A stretch of 64,000 nt of DNA from Martelella endophytica (GTDB taxonomy: Bacteria > Pseudomonadota > Alphaproteobacteria > Rhizobiales > Rhizobiaceae). The stretch lies in the NCBI RefSeq assembly GCF_000960975.1, contig NZ_CP010803.1:4123818-4187817 (forward strand), given 5' to 3'. Shown here piece by piece: positions 51,400 through 60,686 of the stretch; the first letter of the stretch is position 1; each line of letters begins with the position of its first letter. A program made the position numbers and the translations under genes. The notes under the pieces are model-generated. The model saw only the letters and a program-made list of their open reading frames with translations, did no database searches and was not told the DNA's origin.

Positions 51400-52620
51400 C
51401 TAGATGATGACGCCGAGCGCGCCGATAATGCCAAGCTTGGTTGCAAGGTCGGTGATGTTGATCACCGAGGAATCGTAGCAGGCCAGCGCGTCGCCGGGCA
51501 TCAGGTAAGGATCGAAGTCGTCGCGGTCGCTGCGCCGCAACAGGTCTTCGAGATTTCGCTCGATAACGATCGACTGCCCGGTGATCGGATTGCGCGTGAA
51601 CAGCACAGCGGAACGGCTGGAATTCGTCAGCCGCGCACCACCGACACAGTTCAGGCTGAACACGGCCTGCAGGAAACGCGTCCCGTAACGCAGTTCGACC
51701 GTATCCTTGGAAATCGCCGCCTGGGAATTGGACGATGCCGGAACGGAAAGGTTGGACATGAACACCTTGGCGCCTGGCGGAGACACGGCCGAAGGTGCCA
51801 TCAGTTCTTCCTGGAAGCAGCCCCGGCTCGGTATTTCAACCTGATCTCCCTCCAGCAGGACGGGATCGGGATAGGCATGCCCGGTAATCACCGGCCGCAT
51901 GTCGTAGACCTTCTTCGATCCGCCTCGCCAGACCGTGACGCGGGAAAGATCCGCATCCGGGCGAACACCGCCGGCCGACTGGAGCGCGCGCGCAAGGCGC
52001 CGCTCGGTCGTGCGCCCGCCGAGCGTCTCCTGCCGCAGCCTGTCGATCGACGTCACGGCGACCGAGCCGACCGTCACCGATCCCGGATCGAACACAGCAC
52101 CGGCGACGAACACCCGCGCAGGCGCGAAATCCATCACCCGGATCGAGACCAGCGGCACGGTGTTGTAAAGCCCCTGATCGATCAGGGTGCGCCGGACCGA
52201 TTCCTCTATGGAGTCGACCGAACGTCCCTTGGCGCTGACGGGTGGAACATGCATCAGGCGGAGCATGCCGTCCTGCGACACCTCATACTTGCCTGAGATC
52301 ACGTCATCATCGGAAATCGACACGTCGATCAGGTCGCCCGGCGACAGGAAATCGATATCGGGCGGAACGCGCTGGCTACCGGCGGGGCCGAGTTTCTGGT
52401 CTGGAGCGCAGCGCTGGGCGTTCATCAGGACCGATGATTTGCGCGCCCGCTCGGCCTCGTCGTCCGCTGTCGCCCGATATTGCGCCTGATAGCTCTCGCC
52501 CTGACCGACATTCTCGCTGTTTTCGATAGGTTGGAGTGACGCGCACCCCTGCCCAAACGCAAGAAGAGCGACGATCGCGATCCGGCTTGTTGCCGATTTC
52601 AGACGGTTTTCCAAACGCAA
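51400..52620 (-). CDS. Polysaccharide export outer-membrane protein (Wza/GumB family)
   Basis: The protein starts with a probable signal ending in a cysteine (IAIVALLAFGQGC), suggesting a lipoprotein with a weak lipobox. It then has the Poly_export domain, LSPGDLIDVSISDDDVISGK and YEVSQDGMLRLMHVPPVSAK, followed by two or three SLBB-type domains, with VFVAGAVFDPGSV and YPDPVLLEGDQVEIPSRG. Such proteins form the outer-membrane channel for capsule or exopolysaccharide. The start is uncertain: no ATG is suitably placed, and TTG codons at 52620 and 52614 just precede the signal peptide. The frame stays open to a TTG at 52821, but those residues are not signal-like. Confidence 0.82.
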   Translation of the reverse strand: MRLENRLKSATSRIAIVALLAFGQGCASLQPIENSENVGQGESYQAQYRATADDEAERARKSSVLMNAQRCAPDQKLGPAGSQRVPPDIDFLSPGDLIDVSISDDDVISGKYEVSQDGMLRLMHVPPVSAKGRSVDSIEESVRRTLIDQGLYNTVPLVSIRVMDFAPARVFVAGAVFDPGSVTVGSVAVTSIDRLRQETLGGRTTERRLARALQSAGGVRPDADLSRVTVWRGGSKKVYDMRPVITGHAYPDPVLLEGDQVEIPSRGCFQEELMAPSAVSPPGAKVFMSNLSVPASSNSQAAISKDTVELRYGTRFLQAVFSLNCVGGARLTNSSRSAVLFTRNPITGQSIVIERNLEDLLRRSDRDDFDPYLMPGDALACYDSSVINITDLATKLGIIGALGVII

Positions 52621-52835
52621 TGACCCATACTGCAAGGCGGCTTCTGTCAGCCGCCACTGAAACTCCCAGTAATCACATGGTCCCGCAGCCTGTCCCCTAT
52701 GCCAAAGGATAGATGGCAGCGCCCAATGGGCGTTCTGATGACCTTCGGGACCCCCTCGAACCAACCTCCTCTCCTTTATAAGCCTAACACAACAAAAGCC
52801 GACGTCCACCGATTGTAACAAGACGGGAATGCGCG

Positions 52836-54113
52836 ATGACCGTGCTCAGAAACAAGATTGCCGATGCTGCCGCCTCGCCGCTCCTGCGCGGCGCTTCGGC
52901 CTATCTGGCATCGGAGGCAGCCGCAAAGGTGTCGCGCCTCGCTGTCGTCGTCGTCATGGCCCGTTTCCTTTCGCCTGCCGAAATCGGCATCGCCGCGGCG
53001 GCCATGGCCGGCTCGGACATCCTGAAGTCGCTCGCCGAAAACGGCGTCGGCCAGCGCATCATCATCGCCGATGAGACCGAACTGGAGGCCGTGTGCAAAC
53101 AGGCCCACCGGATCTTCTGGGCCTGGTGCTCGGGCCTGACCCTTCTGCAGGTCGCTGTCGGCGCTGGCGTCTGGCTTGCCGGCGGCAGCGTCATGACCTT
53201 TGCCCTGATGGCGATCCTCGGTCTCGAATACCTGTTCATGCCGGGCGGCCTCGTGCAGTGTGCGCTCGCCATGCGCAAGGGCATGCTGGCCCGCACGGCG
53301 GCCGTATCCGGCGCGCAGAATGTCAGCGCCAACCTCCTGACCTGCGTCCTGGTGGCGCTGTTCCCGAGCCCGCTGTCGGTGGTGCTGCCGAAGCTCATCT
53401 CCGCGCCCGTCTGGCTTGTCGGCATGCGCCGCCTGGTCACATGGAAGCCTGCCTTGAGCGTCACGCCGGCGCCGCTCTCCGCCTTCATGCGCTTCGGTGC
53501 CTCCGTGCTGGGCATCGAATTCGTCAAGGCCGTGCGCGCCCAGGCAGACAAGCTGATCGTCGGCGCCGTTCTCGGCACGGAAGCGCTTGGCATCTATTTC
53601 TTCGCCTTCAATGCCGGGGTCGGGATCTCGACCTCGCTGGCAACAGCGCTGTCGACGGTCCTGTTTCCGTATCTATCGACCAGCGGCGACCGGACTCTTG
53701 CCCTCAAGCGCGGCCTGACGCTCGCGATGACAGCCATCTCCGTTGTTGCTCTGGCACAGAGCCTCGCAGCTTCGTCCTACGTGTCGCTGGTTTTCGGCAG
53801 CAAGTGGGCATCCGTCGCGCCGCTGGTGGCGATCCTGTGCCTGACGGCGATCCCCAATATGCTGTGGTCGGTCGCCGCCCAGTGGCTGCGCTCCGGCGGC
53901 CGTGCCGACCGGGAACTGCTCCTGTCGATGGCCTCCGGCGTCACTATCACCGCCGCCGTCATCGTCGCAGCACCTCACGGTCTGCATGCACTCGCCTGGA
54001 CCACGCTTGTCGTCGCAACGATCGCGCAGGTCGCGGTGTCGCTGCCGGTCCTCATGAAAGCCTTCGGTGCCCGCACCGGCCATGCCTGCAACCCCTCGCT
54101 TCAGGGAGCCTGA
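52836..54113 (+). CDS. Wzx-type polysaccharide flippase (MOP superfamily)
   Basis: This 425-residue protein has about twelve hydrophobic helices: YLASEAAAKVSRLAVVVVMA and FLSPAEIGIAAAAMAG at the N-terminus, then a series such as TIAQVAVSLPVLMKAFGA near the end. The layout and length match Wzx/RfbX flippases, which move undecaprenyl-linked repeat units across the inner membrane. It is divergent from the Wza-like gene, and its stop precedes the first glycosyltransferase gene by two bases. A GGGA motif precedes the ATG. Confidence 0.87.
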   Translation: MTVLRNKIADAAASPLLRGASAYLASEAAAKVSRLAVVVVMARFLSPAEIGIAAAAMAGSDILKSLAENGVGQRIIIADETELEAVCKQAHRIFWAWCSGLTLLQVAVGAGVWLAGGSVMTFALMAILGLEYLFMPGGLVQCALAMRKGMLARTAAVSGAQNVSANLLTCVLVALFPSPLSVVLPKLISAPVWLVGMRRLVTWKPALSVTPAPLSAFMRFGASVLGIEFVKAVRAQADKLIVGAVLGTEALGIYFFAFNAGVGISTSLATALSTVLFPYLSTSGDRTLALKRGLTLAMTAISVVALAQSLAASSYVSLVFGSKWASVAPLVAILCLTAIPNMLWSVAAQWLRSGGRADRELLLSMASGVTITAAVIVAAPHGLHALAWTTLVVATIAQVAVSLPVLMKAFGARTGHACNPSLQGA

Positions 54114-54115
54114 AC

Positions 54116-55054
54116 ATGACCCGATTTTCCGTCGTCATTCCTTGCTACAACGCCGCCGGCACGATCTCCGAAACGCTGAACTCGGTCCTCGCCCAGACAG
54201 TCCCGGACTTCGAAGTGATCGTCATCGACGACGGCTCCACCGATGACACGGTCGCAATCGTCGCCCGGTTTGCCGACCGCAACAGCCGCATCCGGCTGGT
54301 GGAGCAGGCCAATCAGGGGCCGAGCGTTGCGCGCAACCGCGCGGTATTCGACCATGCCGAAGGTGAGCTGGTCGCTTTCCTCGATGCCGACGACATCTGG
54401 CCGTCCGATCGCCTCAATACCTTCGAGAAGCGTTTTGCCGCCGAAGACGCCCCTGATCTCGCCTATGGCCGAGTCGGCTTTTTCAGCAAAACCATCGCTG
54501 AGATCGAAACCCATTCGACGGTTTCGAAAACGCCGCTCGCCGTGGCCGACCTGATTGCCGAAAACGAAACCTGCACGATGTCGAACATCGTCGTCACACG
54601 GGCCGCCTTTCTGGCCTCCGGCGGGTTCAATGCCGGTATCGTGCATGGCGAGGATGTCGAATGGCTGGTCCGTCTCGCCGCCGCCGGCTTCAAGATCGAG
54701 GGCATCGACCAGCTCGCAACTTACTATCGCGCCAGCCGGAAGGGCCTCTCATCCGACCTTTCCGCGATGCGGTTTTCCTGGGAGACGGCGCTCTCGACCG
54801 CACTGAGCCTCGATATCGCGCTCACGAAGCGCGAAATCGCCGCGGCCGAAGCAACGCACCTTCGCTACCTTTCCCGTCGAGCGCTGAGGCTCGAAAGCAC
54901 GCGCGGCACAGCGCTCAAGCTCGCCATCAAGGCACTGAAACTGAGCCCGCGCGCTTTCTTCAAGCAGCCGCGCCGCGGTCTCATGACCCTCGCGGCGGCG
55001 ACCGCCGAAGCCCTCTGCCCGGGCGCCTTCAAGCGCCTTGCGGCAAGCCACTAA
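54116..55054 (+). CDS. Glycosyltransferase family 2
   Basis: This 312-residue GT-A enzyme starts with the nucleotide-sugar fold: FSVVIPCYNAAGTISETLNS, FEVIVIDDGSTDDT, GPSVARNRAVFDHAEGELVA and the metal-binding LDADDIWPSDRL. The acceptor side has GGFNAGIVHGEDVEWLVRLA with the catalytic-type ED. It should transfer one sugar to the lipid-linked repeat unit in the cytoplasm. The ATG at 54116 is right after the flippase stop. The frame is open back to 53093, but that part is a shadow of the flippase gene. Confidence 0.9.
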   Translation: MTRFSVVIPCYNAAGTISETLNSVLAQTVPDFEVIVIDDGSTDDTVAIVARFADRNSRIRLVEQANQGPSVARNRAVFDHAEGELVAFLDADDIWPSDRLNTFEKRFAAEDAPDLAYGRVGFFSKTIAEIETHSTVSKTPLAVADLIAENETCTMSNIVVTRAAFLASGGFNAGIVHGEDVEWLVRLAAAGFKIEGIDQLATYYRASRKGLSSDLSAMRFSWETALSTALSLDIALTKREIAAAEATHLRYLSRRALRLESTRGTALKLAIKALKLSPRAFFKQPRRGLMTLAAATAEALCPGAFKRLAASH

Positions 55055-55078
55055 CCGATCGATCAGGAGACAACGACC

Positions 55079-56068
55079 ATGAACAACCCGGCAGCCAGCA
55101 TCATCGTCCCCGCCTATAATGCGGCAACGACCATTCGCGAAACGCTCGACTCCCTGCTCGACCAGACCTTCGCCGACGTCGAGATCATCGTCGTCGACGA
55201 CGGGTCATCGGACAGCACGGTCGCCATCGTCAACAGCTACTCGGATCCACGCATCCGCCTGATCTCGCAGGCCAATCGTGGTCTCGCCGGCGCTCACAAC
55301 ACCGGGATCGCAGCAGCGCGGGGCACCTATGTCGGCTTTTGCGACGCCGATGATCTGTGGCTACCCGAAAAGCTCGAGCTCCATATCCGCCACCTTGAGG
55401 AAAGCCCGGATGTCGGCATCAGCTTCTCCGGCTCCAGCCTGATCGACCGCAACGGCAAGCCTGTCGGCATCAACCAGTCTCCGAAGCTGAAGAACATCAG
55501 CGCTGCGGATGTGTTCTGCCGCAACCCGATCGGCAACGGTTCCGCCGCCGTGATGCGCATGGAAGCCCTTAAGGGCTTTGCCTATCGTCCCGCCGGCGAA
55601 ACCGAGCGCGACTGGTGGTTCGACGAAAACTTCCGCCAGTCCGACGATATCGAAGGCTGGCTGCGCTTCATCGTGACGCAGGACTGGAAGATCGAGGGCA
55701 TCCCCGGTCACCTGACGCTCTACCGCATCCATATCGGCGGTCTCTCTGCCAATGTCGAAAAGCAGTTCCAGACCTGGCTTGCCATGCGCGACAAGATTGC
55801 GCGGCTGGCGCCGGGACTGGTCGAGCGCCACGGTGATCGCGCTGCGGCCTACCAGCTGCGCTACCTCGCGCGGCGCTGCGTTTCCATGCGCCAGGGGCGC
55901 GCCGCGCTCGGCTATGCGATCCGTTCGCTGAAGGCCTCGCGCAAGCCCTTCATCGAAGAACCGGTGAAGTCGCTCGTCACCCTTGCCGCCGCCGCCTTCA
56001 TCGCCATCGCCGGCGGCGGCTTCTACGACAATATCGAAATCCGCCTTCTCGGCACCAGCAACGCCTGA
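55079..56068 (+). CDS. Glycosyltransferase family 2
   Basis: This 329-residue GT-A enzyme resembles its upstream neighbour: ASIIVPAYNAATTIRETLDS, VEIIVVDDGSSDSTV, GLAGAHNTGIAAARGTYVGF and CDADDLWLPEKLELH. The acceptor-side helix has DIEGWLRFIV in place of the ED-W motif. It should add another sugar of the repeat unit. AGGAGA precedes the ATG by a good distance. The similarity to the gene at 54116 suggests an old duplication. Confidence 0.9.
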   Translation: MNNPAASIIVPAYNAATTIRETLDSLLDQTFADVEIIVVDDGSSDSTVAIVNSYSDPRIRLISQANRGLAGAHNTGIAAARGTYVGFCDADDLWLPEKLELHIRHLEESPDVGISFSGSSLIDRNGKPVGINQSPKLKNISAADVFCRNPIGNGSAAVMRMEALKGFAYRPAGETERDWWFDENFRQSDDIEGWLRFIVTQDWKIEGIPGHLTLYRIHIGGLSANVEKQFQTWLAMRDKIARLAPGLVERHGDRAAAYQLRYLARRCVSMRQGRAALGYAIRSLKASRKPFIEEPVKSLVTLAAAAFIAIAGGGFYDNIEIRLLGTSNA

Positions 56069-56084
56069 TTTGAGGAGAACACCC

Positions 56085-57092
56085 ATGACCATTTACCACC
56101 TCGTTGATGATGCCGGTTTCGGCGGTGTCAACCGCATGCTCGATCACCTTACCCGGATGATCGGGACGCGCACCGAGGCGCACCAGATCGTGCGCATCAA
56201 GCGCGGCCAGCTTTCGCCGCCACGCCTTGCCGGCGCCAGCCACGTCGTCTCGCATCTGTCGATCTGCTGGAAGAACATGCCGCTGATCACGGCCCTTCGC
56301 GCGCGCTACGCCGAAACGCCGCTCATTCACGTCGAGCACAGCTATTCGGAACGCTTCGTCGCGGCACGGGTTGAAAACCGGGATCGTTTCGAGACGCTGC
56401 TTTCCGCAGCCTATGCGCTCTTCGACAAGATCGTGGCCGTCAGCCGGCAGCAGGGCCAGTGGCTCGCCCGCAAGTTCGTCGGCGACGACCGTCTCGAAAT
56501 CATCGAACCCTGTGTCGCGCTTGACGATTTCTTCGCACTTCCCGATCGCTTTCCTGCCGGAAAGATCGTGATCGGCGCGATCGGCCGTTTCGACACGCAG
56601 AAGGGTTTCGATATCCTGATCGAGGGGCTGCGCAGGTCTGACCGGCAGGACATCGAGCTGCATCTTTTCGGTTGCGGAGAGGAAGAAAAGCGGCTCCGCA
56701 AGCTTTCCGAAAACGATCCTCGCATCGTCTTCCGCGGTTATGCCAAAAGTCCGGCAGCGGCCATGGCATCCTGCGACGTGATTGCCATGCCCTCGCGCTT
56801 CGAGCCCTACGGTCTGGTCGCGCTTGAAGCCATGGCCGCTGGCCGGCCGGTGATTGCCTCCGACGCCGATGGCCTTGCCGGTCATATCGAGAACGGTGCC
56901 ATCAATGTTGGCGACAACACGCCGCAGGGTTGGACGCGCTTTCTCGACGCCTTCGAGCTCCGGACGATCCGCCGTGGCGATGCGTCCCGCAGGAGGCAGG
57001 CCAGAGAGGCCGAACAGCTGTTCGCACACCGTTGGCTGGCCCTCCTCGACGCCCTGGCAGAGGAACCCCACCACCTCCAGTCCGCCGCGTAG
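56085..57092 (+). CDS. Glycosyltransferase family 4 (GT-B fold)
   Basis: This 335-residue GT-B enzyme has an N-terminal domain with YHLVDDAGFGGVNRMLDHLT and the acceptor-side stretch PLIHVEHSYSERFVA. Its C-terminal nucleotide-sugar domain holds IGAIGRFDTQKGFDILIEGL, RIVFRGYAKSPAAAM and the E-x7-E signature in MPSRFEPYGLVALEAMAAGR. It should add a sugar in the third transfer step. GAGGAG lies ahead of the ATG. It is the last gene of the flippase-transferase operon, before the large hairpin at 57108-57147. Confidence 0.9.
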   Translation: MTIYHLVDDAGFGGVNRMLDHLTRMIGTRTEAHQIVRIKRGQLSPPRLAGASHVVSHLSICWKNMPLITALRARYAETPLIHVEHSYSERFVAARVENRDRFETLLSAAYALFDKIVAVSRQQGQWLARKFVGDDRLEIIEPCVALDDFFALPDRFPAGKIVIGAIGRFDTQKGFDILIEGLRRSDRQDIELHLFGCGEEEKRLRKLSENDPRIVFRGYAKSPAAAMASCDVIAMPSRFEPYGLVALEAMAAGRPVIASDADGLAGHIENGAINVGDNTPQGWTRFLDAFELRTIRRGDASRRRQAREAEQLFAHRWLALLDALAEEPHHLQSAA

Positions 57093-57107
57093 TATCCTCG
57101 ACGCATC

Positions 57108-57147
57108 GCTCAAAAATCTGCCGAAACCGATCGGCAGATTTTTGAGC
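57108..57147. terminator. Bidirectional terminator: perfect 17-bp inverted repeat
   Basis: Bases 57108-57124 and 57131-57147 are exact reverse complements separated by the six-base loop AACCGA. The stem has a GC-rich inner part (CTGCCGA) and A/T-runs on the outside, so transcripts from either side would end in a hairpin followed by U residues. It closes the exopolysaccharide operon. Confidence 0.8.
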
Positions 57148-57295
57148 AGGACTGGATAACCCGGACGCGCTCCGCTGCTGCCGCGCTGAACGGCGCGCCG
57201 TTTCTCCCCGGCGGTTCCCGATTCTGGACGCGCGGCCTCCGAGGGTCAGGCTCGGGTTAGCCTGGGCGCTGCCAGCGTCTGCATGTACAGCCCGA

Positions 57296-57779
57296 AGACA
57301 TAGGTAACAGAATGTCCCTAAGACATGGGTGACAACCTCGTACCGAACGGGTTGTCGATTGTCTGCAATGTTTTCTGTCCCAGATCGATATATCCGAGAT
57401 CATAGCGCATGAAGCTGATCAGCCAAATTCCATCGTCGACCTCCTTGATGCCGAGCCTCTGACCGGCGAGCATGGTCGAGATATTGAGCTTTTTTTCGCG
57501 CCATGCAGATACGACCGCACGCCGTGACGATGATGTCGCGGTCGTGGAAGGGGTATTCCAAGCCCGGCAGGCCTTCATAAGGCGGTTGAAGATCTTGTAA
57601 CCGGTCTTGCAGGAAATCCCGAAATCACGGCAAACATCGCTCATGCCTCCTCCTTCCAGAAGGCGGGCAACAAATCGTAGACGTTCTTCCATAACCGAAC
57701 TCTCTTTCCACGGCATCGACACCTCCCGCAAAGCGAAAAGTGTTACCAATGTGTCCGGGACAAAACGTCACCTATGTCT
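57296..57779 (-). mobile_element. Internally deleted IS481-type insertion element
   Basis: The ends are inverted repeats: AGACATAGGTAACAGAATGT reading in from 57296 and AGACATAGGTGACGTTTTGT reading in from 57779. Inside, the minus strand encodes the start and the end of an IS481-type transposase with most of the catalytic core missing. The unit is under 500 bases instead of about 1.1 kb, so it is a non-autonomous derivative. No clear target duplication was seen. Confidence 0.75.
57318..57749 (-). pseudogene. IS481-family transposase, internally deleted (143 codons)
   Basis: The N-terminal part MPWKESSVMEERLRFVARLL and CRDFGISCKTGYKIFNR is the helix-turn-helix of IS481 transposases. After about 15 unrelated residues the frame resumes with KKLNISTMLAGQRLGIKEVD, DGIWLISFMRYDLGYIDL and TLQTIDNPFGTRLSPMS, the family's C-terminal tail. 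The DDE core is absent, so it is inactive. The open frame has survived the deletion. Confidence 0.8.
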
Positions 57780-58141
57780 CGGGTCGCTCAGCAATGAATG
57801 GTTACGCCGATTGGCCGGACGAGCACCATGCTGGCCCGGCAGCCTTCTGTCGTGCATGTGAGAGAATGCGCAGCCAACATACCTTCTCAGGCCGCCGCCG
57901 AGTGCATGACCGGCTATCTGCGGGAGGCTGTTGCGGTCAGCCCAATGAATAGGCTGGGCAGTGACGGCGATGACAGCGCCAGTTTTACAGAATCAAGAGG
58001 GTTTTATGGTTTGGCCACACGGGCCGTAGCGGCACCGCCTCGAAACCGATCCCGTTGTTTACCCCGTGCTTACCTGAAAAACAGGCAAAAAAAACCACGA
58101 GAAAACAGAAGAGGTAAGCGACTGATTTTAAGGGGTAAAAA
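57780..58141. other. Region between the IS481 derivative and tRNA-Arg; holds repeat copy B only
   Basis: No gene is supported. The plus-strand frame 57798-58643 runs through the tRNA and is spurious. Apart from the 102-bp tRNA-proximal repeat at 57979-58080, I see only an A-rich run (58087-58116) next to the tRNA 3' end, which on the minus strand gives T-runs that would end tRNA transcription. Confidence 0.5.
57979..58080. repeat. tRNA-proximal 102-bp repeat, copy B
   Basis: This is the gapless partner of 32033-32134. It lies 61 bases past the CCA end of the intact tRNA-Arg(ACG) on its 3' side, the same spacing as copy A. The stretch TCGAAACCGATCC is fully shared. The common minus-strand frame ends in the same TAA. 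Confidence 0.65.
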
Positions 58142-58218
58142 TGGCGCGCCCGAAGAGATTCGAACTCCTGACCCCCAGATTCGTAGTCTGGTGCTCTATC
58201 CAGCTGAGCTACGGGCGC
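58142..58218 (-). tRNA. tRNA-Arg (anticodon ACG)
   Basis: A complete 77-nt cloverleaf: acceptor GCGCCCG/CGGGCGC, D arm GCTC/GAGC, anticodon stem CCAGA/TCTGG with loop CTACGAA (ACG), T arm AGGAG/CTCTT with loop TTCGAAT, discriminator G and encoded CCA. The transcript runs toward lower coordinates. Confidence 0.97.
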
Positions 58219-58372
58219 GTGCCGTTTTGCGAAGCGCCGCGTCGTCTGCGGCGTGCGAGAGGGCTTCTAGAGCCTTGCGATTTGGAATGCAAGCGGGTTT
58301 GCGAAAAAACTTGTCATTTTCCTGTGAGGTTCGGCAGTCAGGTTTGAACGCCGCCCATGATGCGGCCATGCC

Positions 58373-59869
58373 TCAGCCGCCGGCCTCGGTCTCGCTGCGC
58401 CAGGCCTCCAGCGCCACCGGGCGGTCCGGAATTTCGATGCGGAACAGCGTCCCCTGCCCGGGTTTTTCCACAAGCGCGATCGTGCCGCCATGGGCAAGCA
58501 CGAGCTCGCGGGCAATGGCAAGGCCAAGCCCCGTGCCGCCGGAGCGGACAGCCCCGCGGAAGGCGGCAAACAGGTTCTCACGGGCCTTTCGCGGCATGCC
58601 GGGGCCGGTGTCGTCGATCGAGATCGAGACGACGCTGCCGTGACGCTGGGCCGAGACGATAAGGCAGCACAGCGAATCGCGCCGTTCCGTCGCCTGCTGG
58701 GTCAGCGCCTGGACGGCGTTGCGGCAGAGATTGAAGACCACCCGGAACAGCTGCTCGGCATCGGCGTCGACCTTGAGCCCCTCCGGCACCTTGTTGATCC
58801 ACTCGATCGGCACCTCGGCGGAGAGCTCGAGATAGTCGTGCACATCGTTGACCAGCACGGCGAGGTCGATCATCGCGCGCCGGGGTTCGGCCTCCGCGAC
58901 CTGGCCATAGCTCAGCACCGAGCGCGAATAGGCTGCCGCCCGGTCGATCGCCCGCAGCAGCTTCGGCGCGATTCGCCGCACCACCGGGTCCTCGGTATCG
59001 GCAATGCGGTCGGACATCAGCTGCGCCGAGGCGAGGATGTTGCGCATGTCGTGATTGATCTTGGAGACGGCAAGGCCGAGTTCGGCGAGGCGCTTCTGCT
59101 GGCGCAGCGTCTTCTGCAGCTCGCTCTGCATGGCTGCAAGGTGACGGCCGGCAACGCCGAGCTCATCGGTCGAGCGGCCCGGCTCGAACACGCTCTCGAC
59201 AGCTTCCGGCTTGTCGGAAAACGCCTGCATGCTGGCAATCTGCCGGCGCAGCGGCCGCACCATCAGGAAATTGAGACGCAGGAAGATGAGCAGCGCCGTC
59301 ACCGTCGACAACAGGATGCTGAGCAGGAAGATGTTGCGGGCATAGATCAGCAGCGCATGGCGCAGCTCATTGTCCGAAATCACCAGCTCGATCGTGTCGC
59401 TGCTGTCGCCGATGGGGCCGAGCACCCGGATGGCACGATTGCCGCCAAAGAGCAACTCGTCGAAGGCATCGAGTACGGCGGCGACCGGGCCGACCGTGGC
59501 GAGGTCATAGGTGGCGCTGATTTCCGGCGGCATGTCGGTGATGGCGAGGAGCTGGGTGGTATCGTCCTTCCTCAGCACGATCGCCTTGGTGCCGGTCGCC
59601 ATCAGGGTCTCGTCCTGCAAAGCGCGCGGCAGCGTCTGCGGCTGCAGGCCGTCGATGACGGTTGCGGCGGCGGCGGCGGTGTTCAGCCGGTCATCGAGCC
59701 AGCGCAGCCGCATCTGGGCAAGCGAGGGCACGAAGAATACCAGTTCGGCGCACATGATGACGGCAATGGTCAGCGTCAGGATCCGGCCGGAGAGACCGGA
59801 CAGGAATCCCGGCAGGGCAAATGCCCCGCCCGACCGTCCGTCGCTCTTCTCCAGCCCTCTTCGCCACAT
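58373..59869 (-). CDS. Membrane sensor histidine kinase
   Basis: This 498-residue kinase has helices near 28-48 and 174-197 around a periplasmic domain, then a HAMP-like linker. HisKA has His273 in SKINHDMRNILASAQ. HATPase has FNLCRNAVQAL, DDTGPGMPRKARENLF and GGTGLGLAIARELVLAHGG. No receiver domain or adjacent response-regulator gene is present, so its partner is unknown. The ATG at 59869 has GGAG nine bases upstream; the frame is open to 59938. It is divergent from rpmH across 252 bases. Confidence 0.9.
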   Translation of the reverse strand: MWRRGLEKSDGRSGGAFALPGFLSGLSGRILTLTIAVIMCAELVFFVPSLAQMRLRWLDDRLNTAAAAATVIDGLQPQTLPRALQDETLMATGTKAIVLRKDDTTQLLAITDMPPEISATYDLATVGPVAAVLDAFDELLFGGNRAIRVLGPIGDSSDTIELVISDNELRHALLIYARNIFLLSILLSTVTALLIFLRLNFLMVRPLRRQIASMQAFSDKPEAVESVFEPGRSTDELGVAGRHLAAMQSELQKTLRQQKRLAELGLAVSKINHDMRNILASAQLMSDRIADTEDPVVRRIAPKLLRAIDRAAAYSRSVLSYGQVAEAEPRRAMIDLAVLVNDVHDYLELSAEVPIEWINKVPEGLKVDADAEQLFRVVFNLCRNAVQALTQQATERRDSLCCLIVSAQRHGSVVSISIDDTGPGMPRKARENLFAAFRGAVRSGGTGLGLAIARELVLAHGGTIALVEKPGQGTLFRIEIPDRPVALEAWRSETEAGG

Positions 59870-59966
59870 GCAACAAAACTCCGCTGGCAATGCACGCATT
59901 CTAGCCCATCGCGCCGCAAAAGCCCAATGCGCAAGCACGATGCATGACGCAGGCCGGTTGCGGCGA

Positions 59967-59996
59967 TTGACATTTCCCGCGTCTTTACCTTATAAG
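59967..59996 (+). promoter_or_regulatory. Sigma-70-type promoter of the rpmH operon
   Basis: TTGACA at 59967-59972 and TATAAG at 59991-59996 are separated by 18 bases, upstream of rpmH with a leader of about 120 bases. The -35 box is a perfect consensus match, as expected for a strongly expressed ribosomal protein gene. Confidence 0.7.
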
Positions 59997-60121
59997 CCGC
60001 GCAGTTTCGAAGCCGGGATCGCGTTTTCGCGTTCACAAAACCGGCATCGGCGCAAACTCCAAACGCTTAAGCCGCTCGAAGAGCGCATCAAGAAGGGCCG
60101 CACACCGCGGTATTAAAACAA

Positions 60122-60262
60122 ATGTCTACCAAGCGTACCTATCAGCCTTCCAAACTCGTCCGCAAGCGTCGCCACGGCTTCCGTTCGCGCATGGCCACCA
60201 AGGGTGGCCGCAAGGTTATCGCCGCGCGCCGCGCCCGCGGCCGCAAGCGTCTGTCGGCCTAA
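60122..60262 (+). CDS. rpmH: 50S ribosomal protein L34
   Basis: This 46-residue, very basic protein, [20 protein letters not shown] continuing to [10 protein letters not shown], is unmistakably ribosomal protein L34 of the large subunit. Its gene is short and lies directly ahead of rnpA, the usual order in bacteria. The stop is 44 bases before the rnpA ATG chosen here. Confidence 0.98.
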   Translation: MSTKRTYQPSKLVRKRRHGFRSRMATKGGRKVIAARRARGRKRLSA

Positions 60263-60305
60263 GGCCGGCGAGCCCGTGACCACCGGGCAGGACGAGAATG
60301 CCGAA

Positions 60306-60686
60306 ATGACTGTCGGGCGGCTGAAAAGCCGTCCGCAGTTTTTGGCTGTCCAGAAGGGCGATCGCCTCAAGGGCCCGCTGTTCCTGCTCGAATTTCTGGA
60401 TCGCGGCGAGCCCGATACACCCGCCCGCGTGGGCTTTACCGTCACCAAACGTCAGGGCAATGCCGTCGAGCGCAATCGCATGCGCCGGCGTCTGAAGGAA
60501 GCGGTGCGCCTCAAGGGCGCATTTGCAATGAAGCCCGGTTGCGATTATGTCGTCGTGGGCCGGCGAGATGTTCTTGAGGCCCCCTTCTCCAGGCTCGTCG
60601 ATGCGCTGGAGGAACGGATTTCGAAACCGCCTCGAACCGGACGGAGCCAGAAGGCGTCCGCACCAGGAAGAAAAGATGCAAAATAA
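60306..60686 (+). CDS. rnpA: Ribonuclease P protein component
   Basis: This 126-residue basic protein binds RNase P RNA and aids 5' maturation of tRNAs. Family motifs are [20 protein letters not shown] near the N-terminus, [20 protein letters not shown] with the conserved RNR signature ([14 protein letters not shown]), and [14 protein letters not shown] chose the ATG at 60306; an in-frame GTG at 60276 would add ten residues. Neither start has an ideal ribosome site. The stop overlaps the yidC start by 11 bases. Confidence 0.93.
   Translation: MTVGRLKSRPQFLAVQKGDRLKGPLFLLEFLDRGEPDTPARVGFTVTKRQGNAVERNRMRRRLKEAVRLKGAFAMKPGCDYVVVGRRDVLEAPFSRLVDALEERISKPPRTGRSQKASAPGRKDAK

Noticed and set aside
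57798..58643. A 281-codon plus-strand open frame crossing the tRNA-Arg gene
   Set aside because: It includes the familiar tRNA translation artefact (EEIRTPDPQIRSL) and continues into the antisense strand of the histidine kinase gene.
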